Shown here: in pieces, positions 44,261 to 53,032 of the stretch
Layout of the letters: every line of letters starts with the position of its first letter
Position numbering within the stretch: position 1 is the first letter of the stretch
From: Nocardioides allogilvus
Lineage (GTDB): Bacteria > Actinomycetota > Actinomycetes > Propionibacteriales > Nocardioidaceae
Reading direction: 5' to 3'
Length of the DNA: 64,000 nt
Assembly (NCBI RefSeq): GCF_003047285.1
Contig: NZ_PZYX01000003.1
Span: 1-64,000 of the forward strand
Notes under the pieces: generated by a model
What the model was told of the DNA's origin: nothing
The model's database searches: none
The model's input: only the letters and a program-made list of their open reading frames with translations
Made by a program: the position numbers and the translations under genes

Positions 44261-45064
44261 CTAGTCGAGCCAGCCCTTCCGGACCGCGTTGACCCCGGTC
44301 TGGAACCGGCTCTGGGAGTCCAGCCGTTCCGAGAGAGCGGCCACCATGCGGCGTACGGTCCGCAGCGACACCCCGAGCGCCGTCGCGACCTCCTGGTCCT
44401 GGGCACCGTCGGCCAGCATGGTGACGACAAGCCGCTCCTGGTCGGTCAGGTCGGCGGTCTGCTGCACGCGTCCGAAGGGCAGCGCGCCCTGCCAGTAGGT
44501 GTCGAACAGGGCCCGCAGCCCGGTGAGGACAGCGGGCGTGCGCACCACGAGCGCTCCCAGCGAGGTCTGGTCGGCCTTGATGGGCAGCAGTGCCACCTCG
44601 CCGTCCAGCAGCAGCATCCGCAACGGCAGGCTCGGCGTCGTGCGGTATTCCGCACCGAGGTCCGAGAGGTGCCGGACGTGTCGCCGCGTCGCGGCCGAGC
44701 GCGTCGCGCTCGTGAGGTAGAGGTTGCGCAGGCGTACGCCGCGGGCCAGTGCTGCCTCGTCGAGCGGCAGCCCGGCACGCATGGCCGCCTCGCTCTGGCC
44801 ACCACCGGGCGACATCGCGAGTGCCTCCGTCGTCGTGCGCTCCTGCTGGTCGCTCAGCCAGCGCCGTACCTCCTCGACGCCGTGCAGGGTCTCCACCGTC
44901 GGCGCCTGCCCGGAGCCGGTGACGATGCGCTCCATCAGCCGGGCCAGCTCGAGCTCGCGCTCCTCGGCCGCGGTGGCGAGGGCGAAGATCTGGCCCTGCT
45001 GGTCCTCGATGAGGGCCATGAGGCGCCTCGAGAACTCGAGTCCCCCGGATGACGGCGTGCTCAC
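44261..45064 (-). CDS. LuxR-type HTH regulator (bacteriocin locus, second gene)
   Basis: 267 residues from GTG 45064. N-terminal helical part (MALIEDQQGQIFALATAAEE) and middle domain (LRMLLLDGEVALLPIKADQT; LGALVVRTPAVLTGLRALFD) resemble the TrmB/PLD-like sensor domain of actinobacterial one-component regulators. The C-terminal HTH is LTDQERLVVTMLADGAQDQE then VATALGVSLRTVRRMVAALS. No receiver domain. It overlaps the preceding regulator by 4 nt (GTGA). The two are paralogous and probably form a heteromeric or sequential regulator pair for the bacteriocin genes upstream of them. Confidence 0.82.
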   Translation of the reverse strand: MSTPSSGGLEFSRRLMALIEDQQGQIFALATAAEERELELARLMERIVTGSGQAPTVETLHGVEEVRRWLSDQQERTTTEALAMSPGGGQSEAAMRAGLPLDEAALARGVRLRNLYLTSATRSAATRRHVRHLSDLGAEYRTTPSLPLRMLLLDGEVALLPIKADQTSLGALVVRTPAVLTGLRALFDTYWQGALPFGRVQQTADLTDQERLVVTMLADGAQDQEVATALGVSLRTVRRMVAALSERLDSQSRFQTGVNAVRKGWLD

Positions 45065-45882
45065 ACGAGACCCTGTCGGGCGGCGCGGACCCCGAGCTGG
45101 AATCGGGTCTCGGCGCCGAGGTCGCCGCGCATCGCCGCGAGCAGGCGCACCAGCTTGCGGACCGAGATGCCCATGGCCCGAGCGATCGCCTCGTCCGTCG
45201 CGCCGGTGGCGAGCAGGGCGGCCAGCCGCTGGTGCTCGAGCAGGCTGTCCCCCTCGTGCAGGCGCAGCCTCTGGCCCGGTGTGTCCAGGGTCGCGGCCTG
45301 CTGCCAGACGGCGTCGAAGAGCCCGCTCAGGGCGACCGCGGCGGAGTCGTGGCGCAGCAGGACCGCTCCGCCGTCACCGCCCTCCGAGAGCAGGGCGGTG
45401 TGACGGTCCGCGATCATCATGCTGACCGGCAGCTCGTCCACGCTGCGCCACTCGACCCCGTGGCCCAGGACCTGGACGGCCTGCTCGACCTCGTGCGTGA
45501 GGTCGAGCCGCGACACGACGACGCGCACGCGCGCACCGCGGACGATCGCCGCGCTGAAGGGGGCGGGGTTGGCCTCGGGCGACAGGACGATCGGGCGCCA
45601 GTCCTTCGCGAGGAAGACCAGCAGCTCCTCGCGACACTGCCAGGCGAGCAGCTCGTGCCGCGACTGCAGGGACTCCGCCGGCACCTGCACCTCGGTGTCG
45701 TCGTCCTCCGGCTGGGCCATCGCCGCGAGCAGGTCGGTGAGGTCGCGCGCCGAGCGCTCCAGCGCGGCGGTCCGTTCCTGGACCTCCCAGACCGCCCGCT
45801 GGGCGATCAGCGCCAGGTCGGCGTCGGGCACGTCCCGGCCGGCGTCACCGAGACGTCGTGCGGGATCGGCTGATGGGTCCAC
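45061..45882 (-). CDS. LuxR-type HTH regulator (bacteriocin locus, first gene)
   Basis: 273 residues from GTG 45882. Same layout as its neighbour: N-terminal helices (IAQRAVWEVQERTAALERSA), a middle sensor-like domain (PVSMMIADRHTALLSEGGDG), and a C-terminal HTH (EHQRLAALLATGATDEAIAR then AMGISVRKLVRLLAAMR). The last segments TRFQLGVRAARQG and SRFQTGVNAVRKG of the pair match, showing duplication. Divergent from the bacteriocin gene with 207 bases between, holding the shared CTTTGCGC motif. Likely controls it. Confidence 0.82.
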   Translation of the reverse strand: MDPSADPARRLGDAGRDVPDADLALIAQRAVWEVQERTAALERSARDLTDLLAAMAQPEDDDTEVQVPAESLQSRHELLAWQCREELLVFLAKDWRPIVLSPEANPAPFSAAIVRGARVRVVVSRLDLTHEVEQAVQVLGHGVEWRSVDELPVSMMIADRHTALLSEGGDGGAVLLRHDSAAVALSGLFDAVWQQAATLDTPGQRLRLHEGDSLLEHQRLAALLATGATDEAIARAMGISVRKLVRLLAAMRGDLGAETRFQLGVRAARQGLV

Positions 45883-45965
45883 GTCGACGTCCCCTCCGAG
45901 TGGCGTCAGGCGGTGTGCGCGCTCAACCTACGACACCGCTGCGCCCGGTCGCGTGCGGATGTCCT

Positions 45966-45978
45966 CTTTGCGCATGCG
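45966..45978 (+). promoter_or_regulatory. CTTTGCGCNNGCG motif upstream of the bacteriocin gene
   Basis: CTTTGCGCATGCG followed by GAGGGG, 112 bases before ATG 46090, in the divergent regulator-bacteriocin intergenic region. It matches the motif at 43953 upstream of the small exported peptide. It is the only long identity I see between the two upstream regions. Confidence 0.5.
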
Positions 45979-46089
45979 GAGGGGTGCCACCGGAATCGAT
46001 GGACGCGCCCCGACCGCGCGATCCAAGGTCGTTCCACGAGATCGACACACCCAGGTCTCGCAGAGATCCCACCCCACAAGGAGAAGCTC

Positions 46090-46398
46090 ATGAACATTCG
46101 CAAGGCCGCAGTCTCCGTCGCCACCGGCGCCCTGCTGTCCGTCGGCGTCGCCGCGCCCGCCATGGCCGCCTTCACCACCGACTACGTGAGCGGAGGCACG
46201 TGGTACCACGGCACCGGCGGCGGCAAGGTGAAGTCGAACTACTACCACGGTGGTCGCTACCACAAGAGCTCCGTGCGCTACGGCTGGGGCGACGGCACCC
46301 TCGTCTCGTCGGGCTGCAAGGCGCCGGGCTACTGGTCGTACGCTTCGCACGACGACACCATGTGGGTCGACGAGACCTACTACAACTTCTGCGACTGA
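46090..46398 (+). CDS. Lactococcin 972-like bacteriocin precursor
   Basis: 102 residues. Sec signal peptide NIRKAAVSVATGALLSVGVA ending APAMA, mature peptide of about 76 residues. The mature part has the family features FTTDYVSGGTWYHGTGGGKV (GGTW-x-x-G) and KSNYYHGGRYHKSSV (S-N-Y-Y-H and H-x-S-S-V), followed by an aromatic, Trp/Tyr-rich end with Cys in SSGCKAPGYW and YYNFCD. Lactococcin 972 blocks septum formation by binding lipid II in lactococci; activity here is inferred. AAGGAG lies 8 bases before ATG 46090. The membrane protein and ABC ATPase genes next to it are the usual partners. Confidence 0.93.
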   Translation: MNIRKAAVSVATGALLSVGVAAPAMAAFTTDYVSGGTWYHGTGGGKVKSNYYHGGRYHKSSVRYGWGDGTLVSSGCKAPGYWSYASHDDTMWVDETYYNFCD

Positions 46399-46404
46399 CG
46401 GCCT

Positions 46405-46438
46405 CGAGCGGCGCCCCGGACACCCGGGGCGCCGCTCG
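46405..46438 (+). terminator. Perfect 15-bp hairpin between the bacteriocin and exporter genes
   Basis: CGAGCGGCGCCCCGG (46405-46419) and CCGGGGCGCCGCTCG (46424-46438) pair without mismatch around a 4-base loop ACAC. It begins 6 bases after the bacteriocin stop and lacks a T-run. It is likely a partial terminator or 3' stabiliser allowing more bacteriocin than exporter mRNA. Confidence 0.75.
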
Positions 46439-46477
46439 TCCCACCTGATCACCCTCACAGCCGACGGCGGACACCAC

Positions 46478-48538
46478 ATGCTGAACAAGACCTCACGACT
46501 CGCCCTGATCATCGTCATCCTGGCCTCCGGCCTCGCCTCCTTCATCAGCCTGCGCGGCTTCGAGGACTTCGCCATCGGGGTCGACTGGGACGGCGTCGTG
46601 CACGTGAGCGGGTCGCTCCCGGCACTCTCGGACGAGGAGTTCGCCGACGAGGTCGCCGACATCGCTGCGGACGAGGGGGTCACCCTGACCCACTACGTGC
46701 CCGACCGCGACAACCCCACTGCCGGCGGGACCTACTTCCAGACCACCGCCCTGGACCACCACGAGCGCTGGCTCGAGACCGGCAGCTACCCCGCCTTCGC
46801 GCGAGGGCTCGACATGGACGTCAGGCCCATGGCGGAGATCGGCGACAACTACCGCCGCGGCTACTACTTCATCTCCGGCGACAGCGCCGCGATGTACGAC
46901 GTCGCCAGCCGCTTCGACGACCTCGGCATGGAGGGCGACGCGCTCCCGATCGAGATGTGGCGCAAGGTGCTGGAGACGACAGCGGACGCGCCCACCGACA
47001 GCCTGCTGCGGCTCGCGTTCTTCCTGATCATCGCCCTGACGCTCGCCGGCGCACTCCTCGCCGCCCGGCCCAGCGCCGTACGCGAGCTGCACGGCCGGTC
47101 CTTCGGCGAGAGCATCCTCTCCGACTTCGCCGCCGCAGGCCGCTCCCTCGTCGTCCTGGGTGCCGTCTACCTGCTCGCCGTCGCGGGCTTCCTCGGTTGG
47201 TACAACCAGCTGCACTGGTTCGGGACGTTCCTGCTGGTCCAGCTGGGGTTCGCCGCGGTCTTCCTCGCCTGCTTCGCCTTCTTCCACGCCGCGGCCGTCG
47301 CGGTGGTCCGGCGGATGGACATCCTCAGCCGGATCAAGGGCGAGATGCGCTCCCGCTTCGTCCACCTCTTGATGTACGGCGCCCGCCTGGCCGCCATCCC
47401 GATCGCGATCGGCGCCATCGCCCTGGTGGTGCACGAGGAGGGCCTCGTCGCGGCCAAGGTCAGCGACCAGGGCGTCTGGGCCAGCACCCGCGGCAACGTG
47501 CAGCTCGGTCTCGCCAGCCACCCCACCGAGGGCAAGCAACGTGCCGCCGAGACCGCCCTGGGCGGCTGGGTGGAGCAGCAGGAGCGCGCGGGCGAGGTCG
47601 TCTTCGTCGACCGGCTGCCGATCCAGGCGTTCGACCCCGAGGGCAGCGCCGGGGTCGACCCCACCCGCGAGGCGCTGACCGTCAACAGCACCTATCTCCT
47701 CGAGCGTCCCGTCCTCGACACCTCCGGGCGAGCCGTGGTGTCCCGCGGCAACGAGGTCCTGCTCCTGGTCCCGGCAGGCCTGGCCGGCGACACCGACACC
47801 CTGGTCGACCTCACCCGGCGCCAGGTCGAGTCGGAGCTCTACCTGCGCGAGCTCAGCAACGGCGAGACCGCCGAGGTGCCGACCGTGCGCCTGGTGCGCA
47901 CCGAGCCCGGCCAGCGCCTGTTCACCTACCTCAACCAGGTCTCCGACGACCAGGACCCGTTCGTCACCGACCCGCTGGTCGTCGTGCTGCCGGCCTCGGC
48001 GCCGGTCTTCGCGCCGACCCAGTGGTCCGCCTACCTCAGCACCGGCAAGGTGATCTTCAAGGACAAGGCCCGCACCGAGGCCGCCCTCGAGCGCGACGAG
48101 CTGCTGCCCTACGTCGCCGACGTCAGCGAGATCGAGGTCACCAACGCGCTGCAGGCGCGCGAGATCGGCCTGCGGGCGAACATCTACCGGCTCAACCTGC
48201 TGGCCGTGCTCGCCGCGCTCGTCGCCACCGCGATCGGCTTCACGGTGGTGCACACCCGCCGCCACGCCTCCGCCATCTTCGCCCAGCACATCCACGGCTG
48301 GTCGTTCCTCCGCCGGCACTGGCGGCTGCTCGCGATCGACTCGGTCCTGTTGACGGCCGTGGCCCTGCGCTGGGTCGCCCAGACGCGCAGCGCGGGCTAC
48401 GACCCGATGCAGCCCGAGGTCGCCCCAGAGCCCGCGGCCTGGATCCCCTGGCCCGCGATCGGCACGTCGGCGCTGCTGCTGTGGGTCGCCCTCGCGGTCC
48501 TCGGCATGCACCTGATCCGCCGCCGCGCCGCCGACTGA
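46478..48538 (+). CDS. Bacteriocin-associated multi-pass membrane protein (DUF1430/MacB-like)
   Basis: 686 residues. An N-terminal membrane helix (RLALIIVILASGLASFISLR) is followed by an extracellular domain of about 150 residues (AIGVDWDGVVHVSGSLPALS), then three or four helices (about 180-300, LAFFLIIALTLAGALLAA; LVVLGAVYLLAVAGFLGW), a second large extracellular domain (about 330-560), and a C-terminal helix group. This topology is that of bacteriocin-associated integral membrane proteins of lactococcin 972 loci, thought to be the transporter or immunity component. It works with the ABC ATPase downstream. 79 bases after the bacteriocin gene. Confidence 0.88.
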   Translation: MLNKTSRLALIIVILASGLASFISLRGFEDFAIGVDWDGVVHVSGSLPALSDEEFADEVADIAADEGVTLTHYVPDRDNPTAGGTYFQTTALDHHERWLETGSYPAFARGLDMDVRPMAEIGDNYRRGYYFISGDSAAMYDVASRFDDLGMEGDALPIEMWRKVLETTADAPTDSLLRLAFFLIIALTLAGALLAARPSAVRELHGRSFGESILSDFAAAGRSLVVLGAVYLLAVAGFLGWYNQLHWFGTFLLVQLGFAAVFLACFAFFHAAAVAVVRRMDILSRIKGEMRSRFVHLLMYGARLAAIPIAIGAIALVVHEEGLVAAKVSDQGVWASTRGNVQLGLASHPTEGKQRAAETALGGWVEQQERAGEVVFVDRLPIQAFDPEGSAGVDPTREALTVNSTYLLERPVLDTSGRAVVSRGNEVLLLVPAGLAGDTDTLVDLTRRQVESELYLRELSNGETAEVPTVRLVRTEPGQRLFTYLNQVSDDQDPFVTDPLVVVLPASAPVFAPTQWSAYLSTGKVIFKDKARTEAALERDELLPYVADVSEIEVTNALQAREIGLRANIYRLNLLAVLAALVATAIGFTVVHTRRHASAIFAQHIHGWSFLRRHWRLLAIDSVLLTAVALRWVAQTRSAGYDPMQPEVAPEPAAWIPWPAIGTSALLLWVALAVLGMHLIRRRAAD

Positions 48539-48581
48539 CGCACCCGCCATCCCCCATACCCACGAACCCCAGGAGACCGCC

Positions 48582-49259
48582 ATGATCGAAGTCGCCGCCG
48601 CCAGCAAGTCCTTCGGGGACCGTCACCTCTGGTCCGACGTCAACCTCACCATCGAGAGCGGCGAGATGGTCGCCCTCGTCGGGCCCAGCGGGTCGGGCAA
48701 GTCGACCCTGCTCAACTGCCTCGGACTCCTGGAACCGCTCGACGGCGGCCGGATCATGGTCGGCGGCAAGGACATCACCCGGCTGTCCCCGGGCAGGGCG
48801 CGGCGCTTCCGCCGCGACACGCTCGGCTACCTCTTCCAGAACTATGCGCTGATCGAGAGCGCCTCGGTCCGCCAGAACCTCGACGTCGTGATCGGTGTCG
48901 GCGACCGGTTCAGGCGCGCCGCCGTGCGCGAGCGGCAGGAGCGGGCCCTCGAGGCCGTCGGCATGGCCGGCCGTAGCGCCACCAAGGTCTTCACGCTCAG
49001 CGGCGGCGAGCAGCAGCGCGTCGCGCTGGCCCGGCTGCTCGTCAAGCAGCCGGCGATCATCCTCGCCGACGAGCCCACGGGCGCCCTCGACGACGACAAC
49101 GCCGCGATGGTCATGCAGGCGCTCCGCAGCTTTGCCGAGCAGGGATCGGCCGTCGTCGTCGCCACCCACAGCGACTTCGTCAAGTCCCGCTCCGACCGCG
49201 TCATCGACGTCCGCACCCTGGGCCCGCAGGCCAAGGTGAGCGAGCCCGCCCTCAGGTGA
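48582..49259 (+). CDS. ABC transporter ATP-binding protein of the bacteriocin locus
   Basis: 225 residues; LolD/MacB-type ATPase. Walker A LVGPSGSGKSTLLNCLGLL (about residue 34), Q-loop YLFQNYALIESASV, signature FTLSGGEQQRVALARL (about 134), Walker B AIILADEPTGALDDDN and the switch His VVATHSDF. The order FQNYALIE is typical of lactococcin 972-type exporters. AGGAG lies 7 bases before ATG 48582. It powers the membrane protein encoded just before it. The 3' end overlaps the convergent M56 peptidase gene by 8 bases. Confidence 0.93.
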   Translation: MIEVAAASKSFGDRHLWSDVNLTIESGEMVALVGPSGSGKSTLLNCLGLLEPLDGGRIMVGGKDITRLSPGRARRFRRDTLGYLFQNYALIESASVRQNLDVVIGVGDRFRRAAVRERQERALEAVGMAGRSATKVFTLSGGEQQRVALARLLVKQPAIILADEPTGALDDDNAAMVMQALRSFAEQGSAVVVATHSDFVKSRSDRVIDVRTLGPQAKVSEPALR

Positions 49260-50100
49260 GCCCCGCGAGCCAGGGGGCGACGACGAAGGCGGTGGGCAGC
49301 ACGACGAGACCCACCGCGACGAGCGAGACGAGCACGGCCTGGACCGGTCGGGGCGAGGCGCCCAGCAGGTCGATCCGGTCGGCCAGCTCGGAGGCCGAGC
49401 CGGTCGCGGCGAGCCCGGCCGAGGGCGACGGCGCGCCGGCCAGGCCGACGAGCGCCCGCGCCAGCGGCTGGGCGCCGGCGTCGCGGGCGGCGACGCGATC
49501 GGCGAGCACCTCGACCAGCATCCGCACCTCCCGCAGCGCCGAGGCCGACGACACCCAGCGCGGGAAGGCGCGGTGCAGGACCGAGAACGCCTCGAGCACC
49601 AGGTCGTGGCGCGCCCGCAGGTGGGCGCGCTCGTGGGCGAGCACCGCGTCGAGCTCGTCGGGCGCGAGCCGGTCGAGCGCACCCTGCGAGACCACCACGC
49701 GTGAGGTGCGCAGCGACGGCACGCAGTAGGCCAGCGGCTGCTCCGTCTCGAGCACGGCCAGGCGACCACGCCGCCGCGTCACGAGGTCCAGCTGCTCGCG
49801 GTGGTGCCGGCGAAGGGAGCGCAGCGACGTACCGACCCGATGGCCCGCGATGGCGAGGCGCACCGCGACCACCGCCGTGACCACCAGCGCGAGCGCGGAC
49901 GGCGTGCTCCAGCCGTGGGTGGTCGCGAGCGACAGGCCCGCGCCGAGCGCGGAGAGCACCGCCGCGAGCGCGACGCCCTGCCACAGCAGCATCGTCGAGA
50001 GGGGGGTACGGCGCAGCCAGCCCGCCCGCGCGAGCACGGCCGGCACCGGGCCGGCCAGGACGACGCCGAGCAGCGCCAGCACCCACGGGGTCGACTGCAT
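49252..50100 (-). CDS. M56 (BlaR1-type) membrane metallopeptidase
   Basis: 282 residues. Four membrane helices (VLALLGVVLAGPVPAVL; LLWQGVALAAVLSALGAG; LALVVTAVVAVRLAI; and a C-terminal VQAVLVSLVAVGLVVLP) with a cytoplasmic zinc protease core HERAHLRARHD (HExxH, about residue 157) and EVLADRVAARDAG (downstream Glu). No extracellular beta-lactam sensor domain, so it is a short M56. In such pairs it cleaves the BlaI repressor upon a signal. It follows the BlaI gene by 10 bases on the same strand. Confidence 0.9.
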   Translation of the reverse strand: MQSTPWVLALLGVVLAGPVPAVLARAGWLRRTPLSTMLLWQGVALAAVLSALGAGLSLATTHGWSTPSALALVVTAVVAVRLAIAGHRVGTSLRSLRRHHREQLDLVTRRRGRLAVLETEQPLAYCVPSLRTSRVVVSQGALDRLAPDELDAVLAHERAHLRARHDLVLEAFSVLHRAFPRWVSSASALREVRMLVEVLADRVAARDAGAQPLARALVGLAGAPSPSAGLAATGSASELADRIDLLGASPRPVQAVLVSLVAVGLVVLPTAFVVAPWLAGLT

Positions 50101-50109
50101 GGGAGTCGC

Positions 50110-50478
50110 TCAGGCGCCTTCGAGCCGGGCGAGCGCCGCGCGCAACGCAGCGACGTCGTCGGGCGACGCGTCCTCGACGAAGGCGACCAGCGCGGACTGC
50201 CGGTCATGGGTGCTGAAGTCGTCGAGGGTGTCGTTCAACAGCTCGGCGACCATCTCGCTGCGGCTCGCACGCGGGCGGTAGAGGTAGGCCCGCCCGTCCT
50301 TGCGCTGGACGATGTGCTGCTTGCGGGCCAGCCGCTCCATCACCGTCATCACCGTCGTGTAGGCCACGTCGCGCGCCGGCGTCAGCGCGGCGTGCACCTC
50401 GCGGACGGTCAGCCACGACTCGGGGTCGGCCTCCCAGAGGACGTCGAGGACGGCGCGTTCGAGATCTCCGTAGGCCAC
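50110..50478 (-). CDS. BlaI/MecI/CopY family repressor
   Basis: 122 residues from GTG 50478. Winged helix of the BlaI type: YGDLERAVLDVLWEADPESW, LTVREVHAALTPARDVAYTT, VMTVMERLARKQHIVQRKDG, then the dimerisation helix SEMVAELLNDTLDDFSTHDR with the peptidase-sensitive region. The GTG was chosen because the longer frame to 50505 runs into the operator. A perfect operator dyad is at 50506-50524 and a related one at 50525-50543, so it likely represses its own operon and the divergent cydAB genes. Coupled to the M56 gene. Confidence 0.92.
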   Translation of the reverse strand: MAYGDLERAVLDVLWEADPESWLTVREVHAALTPARDVAYTTVMTVMERLARKQHIVQRKDGRAYLYRPRASRSEMVAELLNDTLDDFSTHDRQSALVAFVEDASPDDVAALRAALARLEGA

Positions 50479-50505
50479 GCCCCGAGTGTACCTACGACGC
50501 GTCAC

Positions 50506-50524
50506 GTACTACAGTCTGTAGTAC
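50506..50524. promoter_or_regulatory. BlaI-type operator 1
   Basis: GTACTACAGTCTGTAGTAC, a perfect 19-base palindrome with TACTACA/TGTAGTA arms, the form recognised by BlaI-family repressors. It is 28 bases upstream of the BlaI start and 34 upstream of cydA, between divergent genes. Confidence 0.85.
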
Positions 50525-50543
50525 CTACTACACATCGTCGTAG
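50525..50543. promoter_or_regulatory. BlaI-type operator 2 (degenerate)
   Basis: CTACTACACATCGTCGTAG, directly next to operator 1 and 15 bases before the cydA start. Left arm CTACTAC is consensus; right arm GTCGTAG has one change. It suggests tandem dimer binding covering the cydA promoter. Confidence 0.6.
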
Positions 50544-50557
50544 AAAACGGGTGCCCC

Positions 50558-51997
50558 ATGGACGTCCTCGACATCGCGCGGATCCAGTTCGGCGTGATCA
50601 CGGTCTACCACTTCCTCTTCGTGCCGCTCACGATCGGCGGCACGGCCCTGGTCGCGCTCCTCGAGACGTTGTGGCTGCGCACCGGCAACCGCGACTACCT
50701 GCGACTGACGAAGTTCTTCGCCAAGCTGCTGCTGATCAACTTCGCGATCGGGGTGGTGACCGGGATCGTGCAGGAGTTCCAGTTCGGGATGAACTGGTCG
50801 GACTACTCGCGCTTCGTCGGCGACGTCTTCGGCGCCCCGCTCGCGATCGAGGGGCTGCTCGCCTTCTTCCTCGAGTCGACGTTCCTCGGGCTGTGGATCT
50901 TCGGGTGGGACAAGCTGCCGCGCGGGCTGCACAACGCCTGCATGTGGATCGTGCACCTCGGCACCCTCGCGTCGAGCTACTTCATCCTCGCCGCCAACTC
51001 GTGGATGCAGAACCCCGTCGGCTACCGCTTCAACCCCGAGTCGGGTCGTGCCGAGCTGGTCGACTTCGCCGCGGTGATGTTCAACGAGGTGCAGCTCGTG
51101 ACCTTCCCGCACGTGATCGCGGCGGCCTACATGACCGCAGGCGCGGCCATGGCAGGCGTCAGTGCCTGGTTGTTCGTACGGCGCAGCGCGGACCGCGAGC
51201 TCTACCGCCGTACGATCCGGCTCGGCGCCGCGATCGCGTTGCTGGCCGGCCTCGGCGTGGCCGTGAGCGGCGACGTCCAGGGCAAGATCATGACCGACGT
51301 CCAGCCGATGAAGATGGCCGCCGCCGAGGGCCTCTACGAGACCGCCGAGACCTGCGCGCCGTTCTCCGTCTTCACCGTCGGCACGCCCGACGGCAAGCGC
51401 GAGAAGTTCGCCGTCACCGTGCCGTGCCTGCTGTCCTTCCTCGGCACCGGCAGCTTCGACGGCAAGGTGCAGGGGATCAACGACCTGCGGGAGGAGTACC
51501 GGGAGACCTACGGCCAGGACCCGGGCGCGACCTACTACACACCCGGCGACTACACGCCGGTCATCCCCATCACCTACTGGACCTTCCGGTTCATGATCGG
51601 CCTCGGACTGGTCGCGGCTGCGGGCTCGGCGCTGCTGCTCTGGCTGACCCGACGTGGTCGCACCCCCAGCGCCCGCTGGCTCGGCACGCTCGGGATCGGA
51701 CTGCCGCTGGCGCTGCTGGGCGCCAGCTCGTTCGGGTGGATCTTCACCGAGATGGGTCGCCAGCCGTGGGCGGTCTTCGGGCTGATGACCACCGAGCAGG
51801 CCGTCTCCCCCGGCGTCTCGGTCGCCGAGGCGGCGACCTCGCTGGTCGTGCTGACGCTCGTCTATGCGGTGCTCGCCGTGATCGAGGTGCGCCTGCTCGC
51901 GACCACGATCCAGCACGGCGCCGACCCCTTCGTCGAGCCCCCGGACCCCGCCCTCGGCGACCGGGCCGACGACGCCCCGCTCGCCTTCGCCTACTAG
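50558..51997 (+). CDS. cydA: Cytochrome bd ubiquinol/menaquinol oxidase subunit I
   Basis: 479 residues, about nine membrane helices. Haem and quinol markers: RIQFGVITVYHFLFVPLTIG (His ligand of b595/d), FPHVIAAAYMTAG (His of b558), QPMKMAAAEGLYET (proton channel KMAAxE), and FGWIFTEMGRQPWAVFGLMTT (GRQPW and Met ligand). The Q-loop is short, as in Gram-positive bd oxidases. High-affinity terminal oxidase of the membrane. Heads the cydA-cydB-cydDC operon, controlled by the tandem BlaI-type operators. Confidence 0.97.
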   Translation: MDVLDIARIQFGVITVYHFLFVPLTIGGTALVALLETLWLRTGNRDYLRLTKFFAKLLLINFAIGVVTGIVQEFQFGMNWSDYSRFVGDVFGAPLAIEGLLAFFLESTFLGLWIFGWDKLPRGLHNACMWIVHLGTLASSYFILAANSWMQNPVGYRFNPESGRAELVDFAAVMFNEVQLVTFPHVIAAAYMTAGAAMAGVSAWLFVRRSADRELYRRTIRLGAAIALLAGLGVAVSGDVQGKIMTDVQPMKMAAAEGLYETAETCAPFSVFTVGTPDGKREKFAVTVPCLLSFLGTGSFDGKVQGINDLREEYRETYGQDPGATYYTPGDYTPVIPITYWTFRFMIGLGLVAAAGSALLLWLTRRGRTPSARWLGTLGIGLPLALLGASSFGWIFTEMGRQPWAVFGLMTTEQAVSPGVSVAEAATSLVVLTLVYAVLAVIEVRLLATTIQHGADPFVEPPDPALGDRADDAPLAFAY

Positions 51998-52018
51998 CAC
52001 CCTGAACTGGAGACCGAC

Positions 52019-53028
<1,010 letters not shown>

Positions 53029-53032
<4 letters not shown>

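Noticed and set aside
46493..48607. 704-codon antisense frame over the bacteriocin membrane protein
   Set aside because: Shadow of the true gene; composition is Gly/Asp/Arg/Glu-rich and there is no ribosome-binding site or homology.
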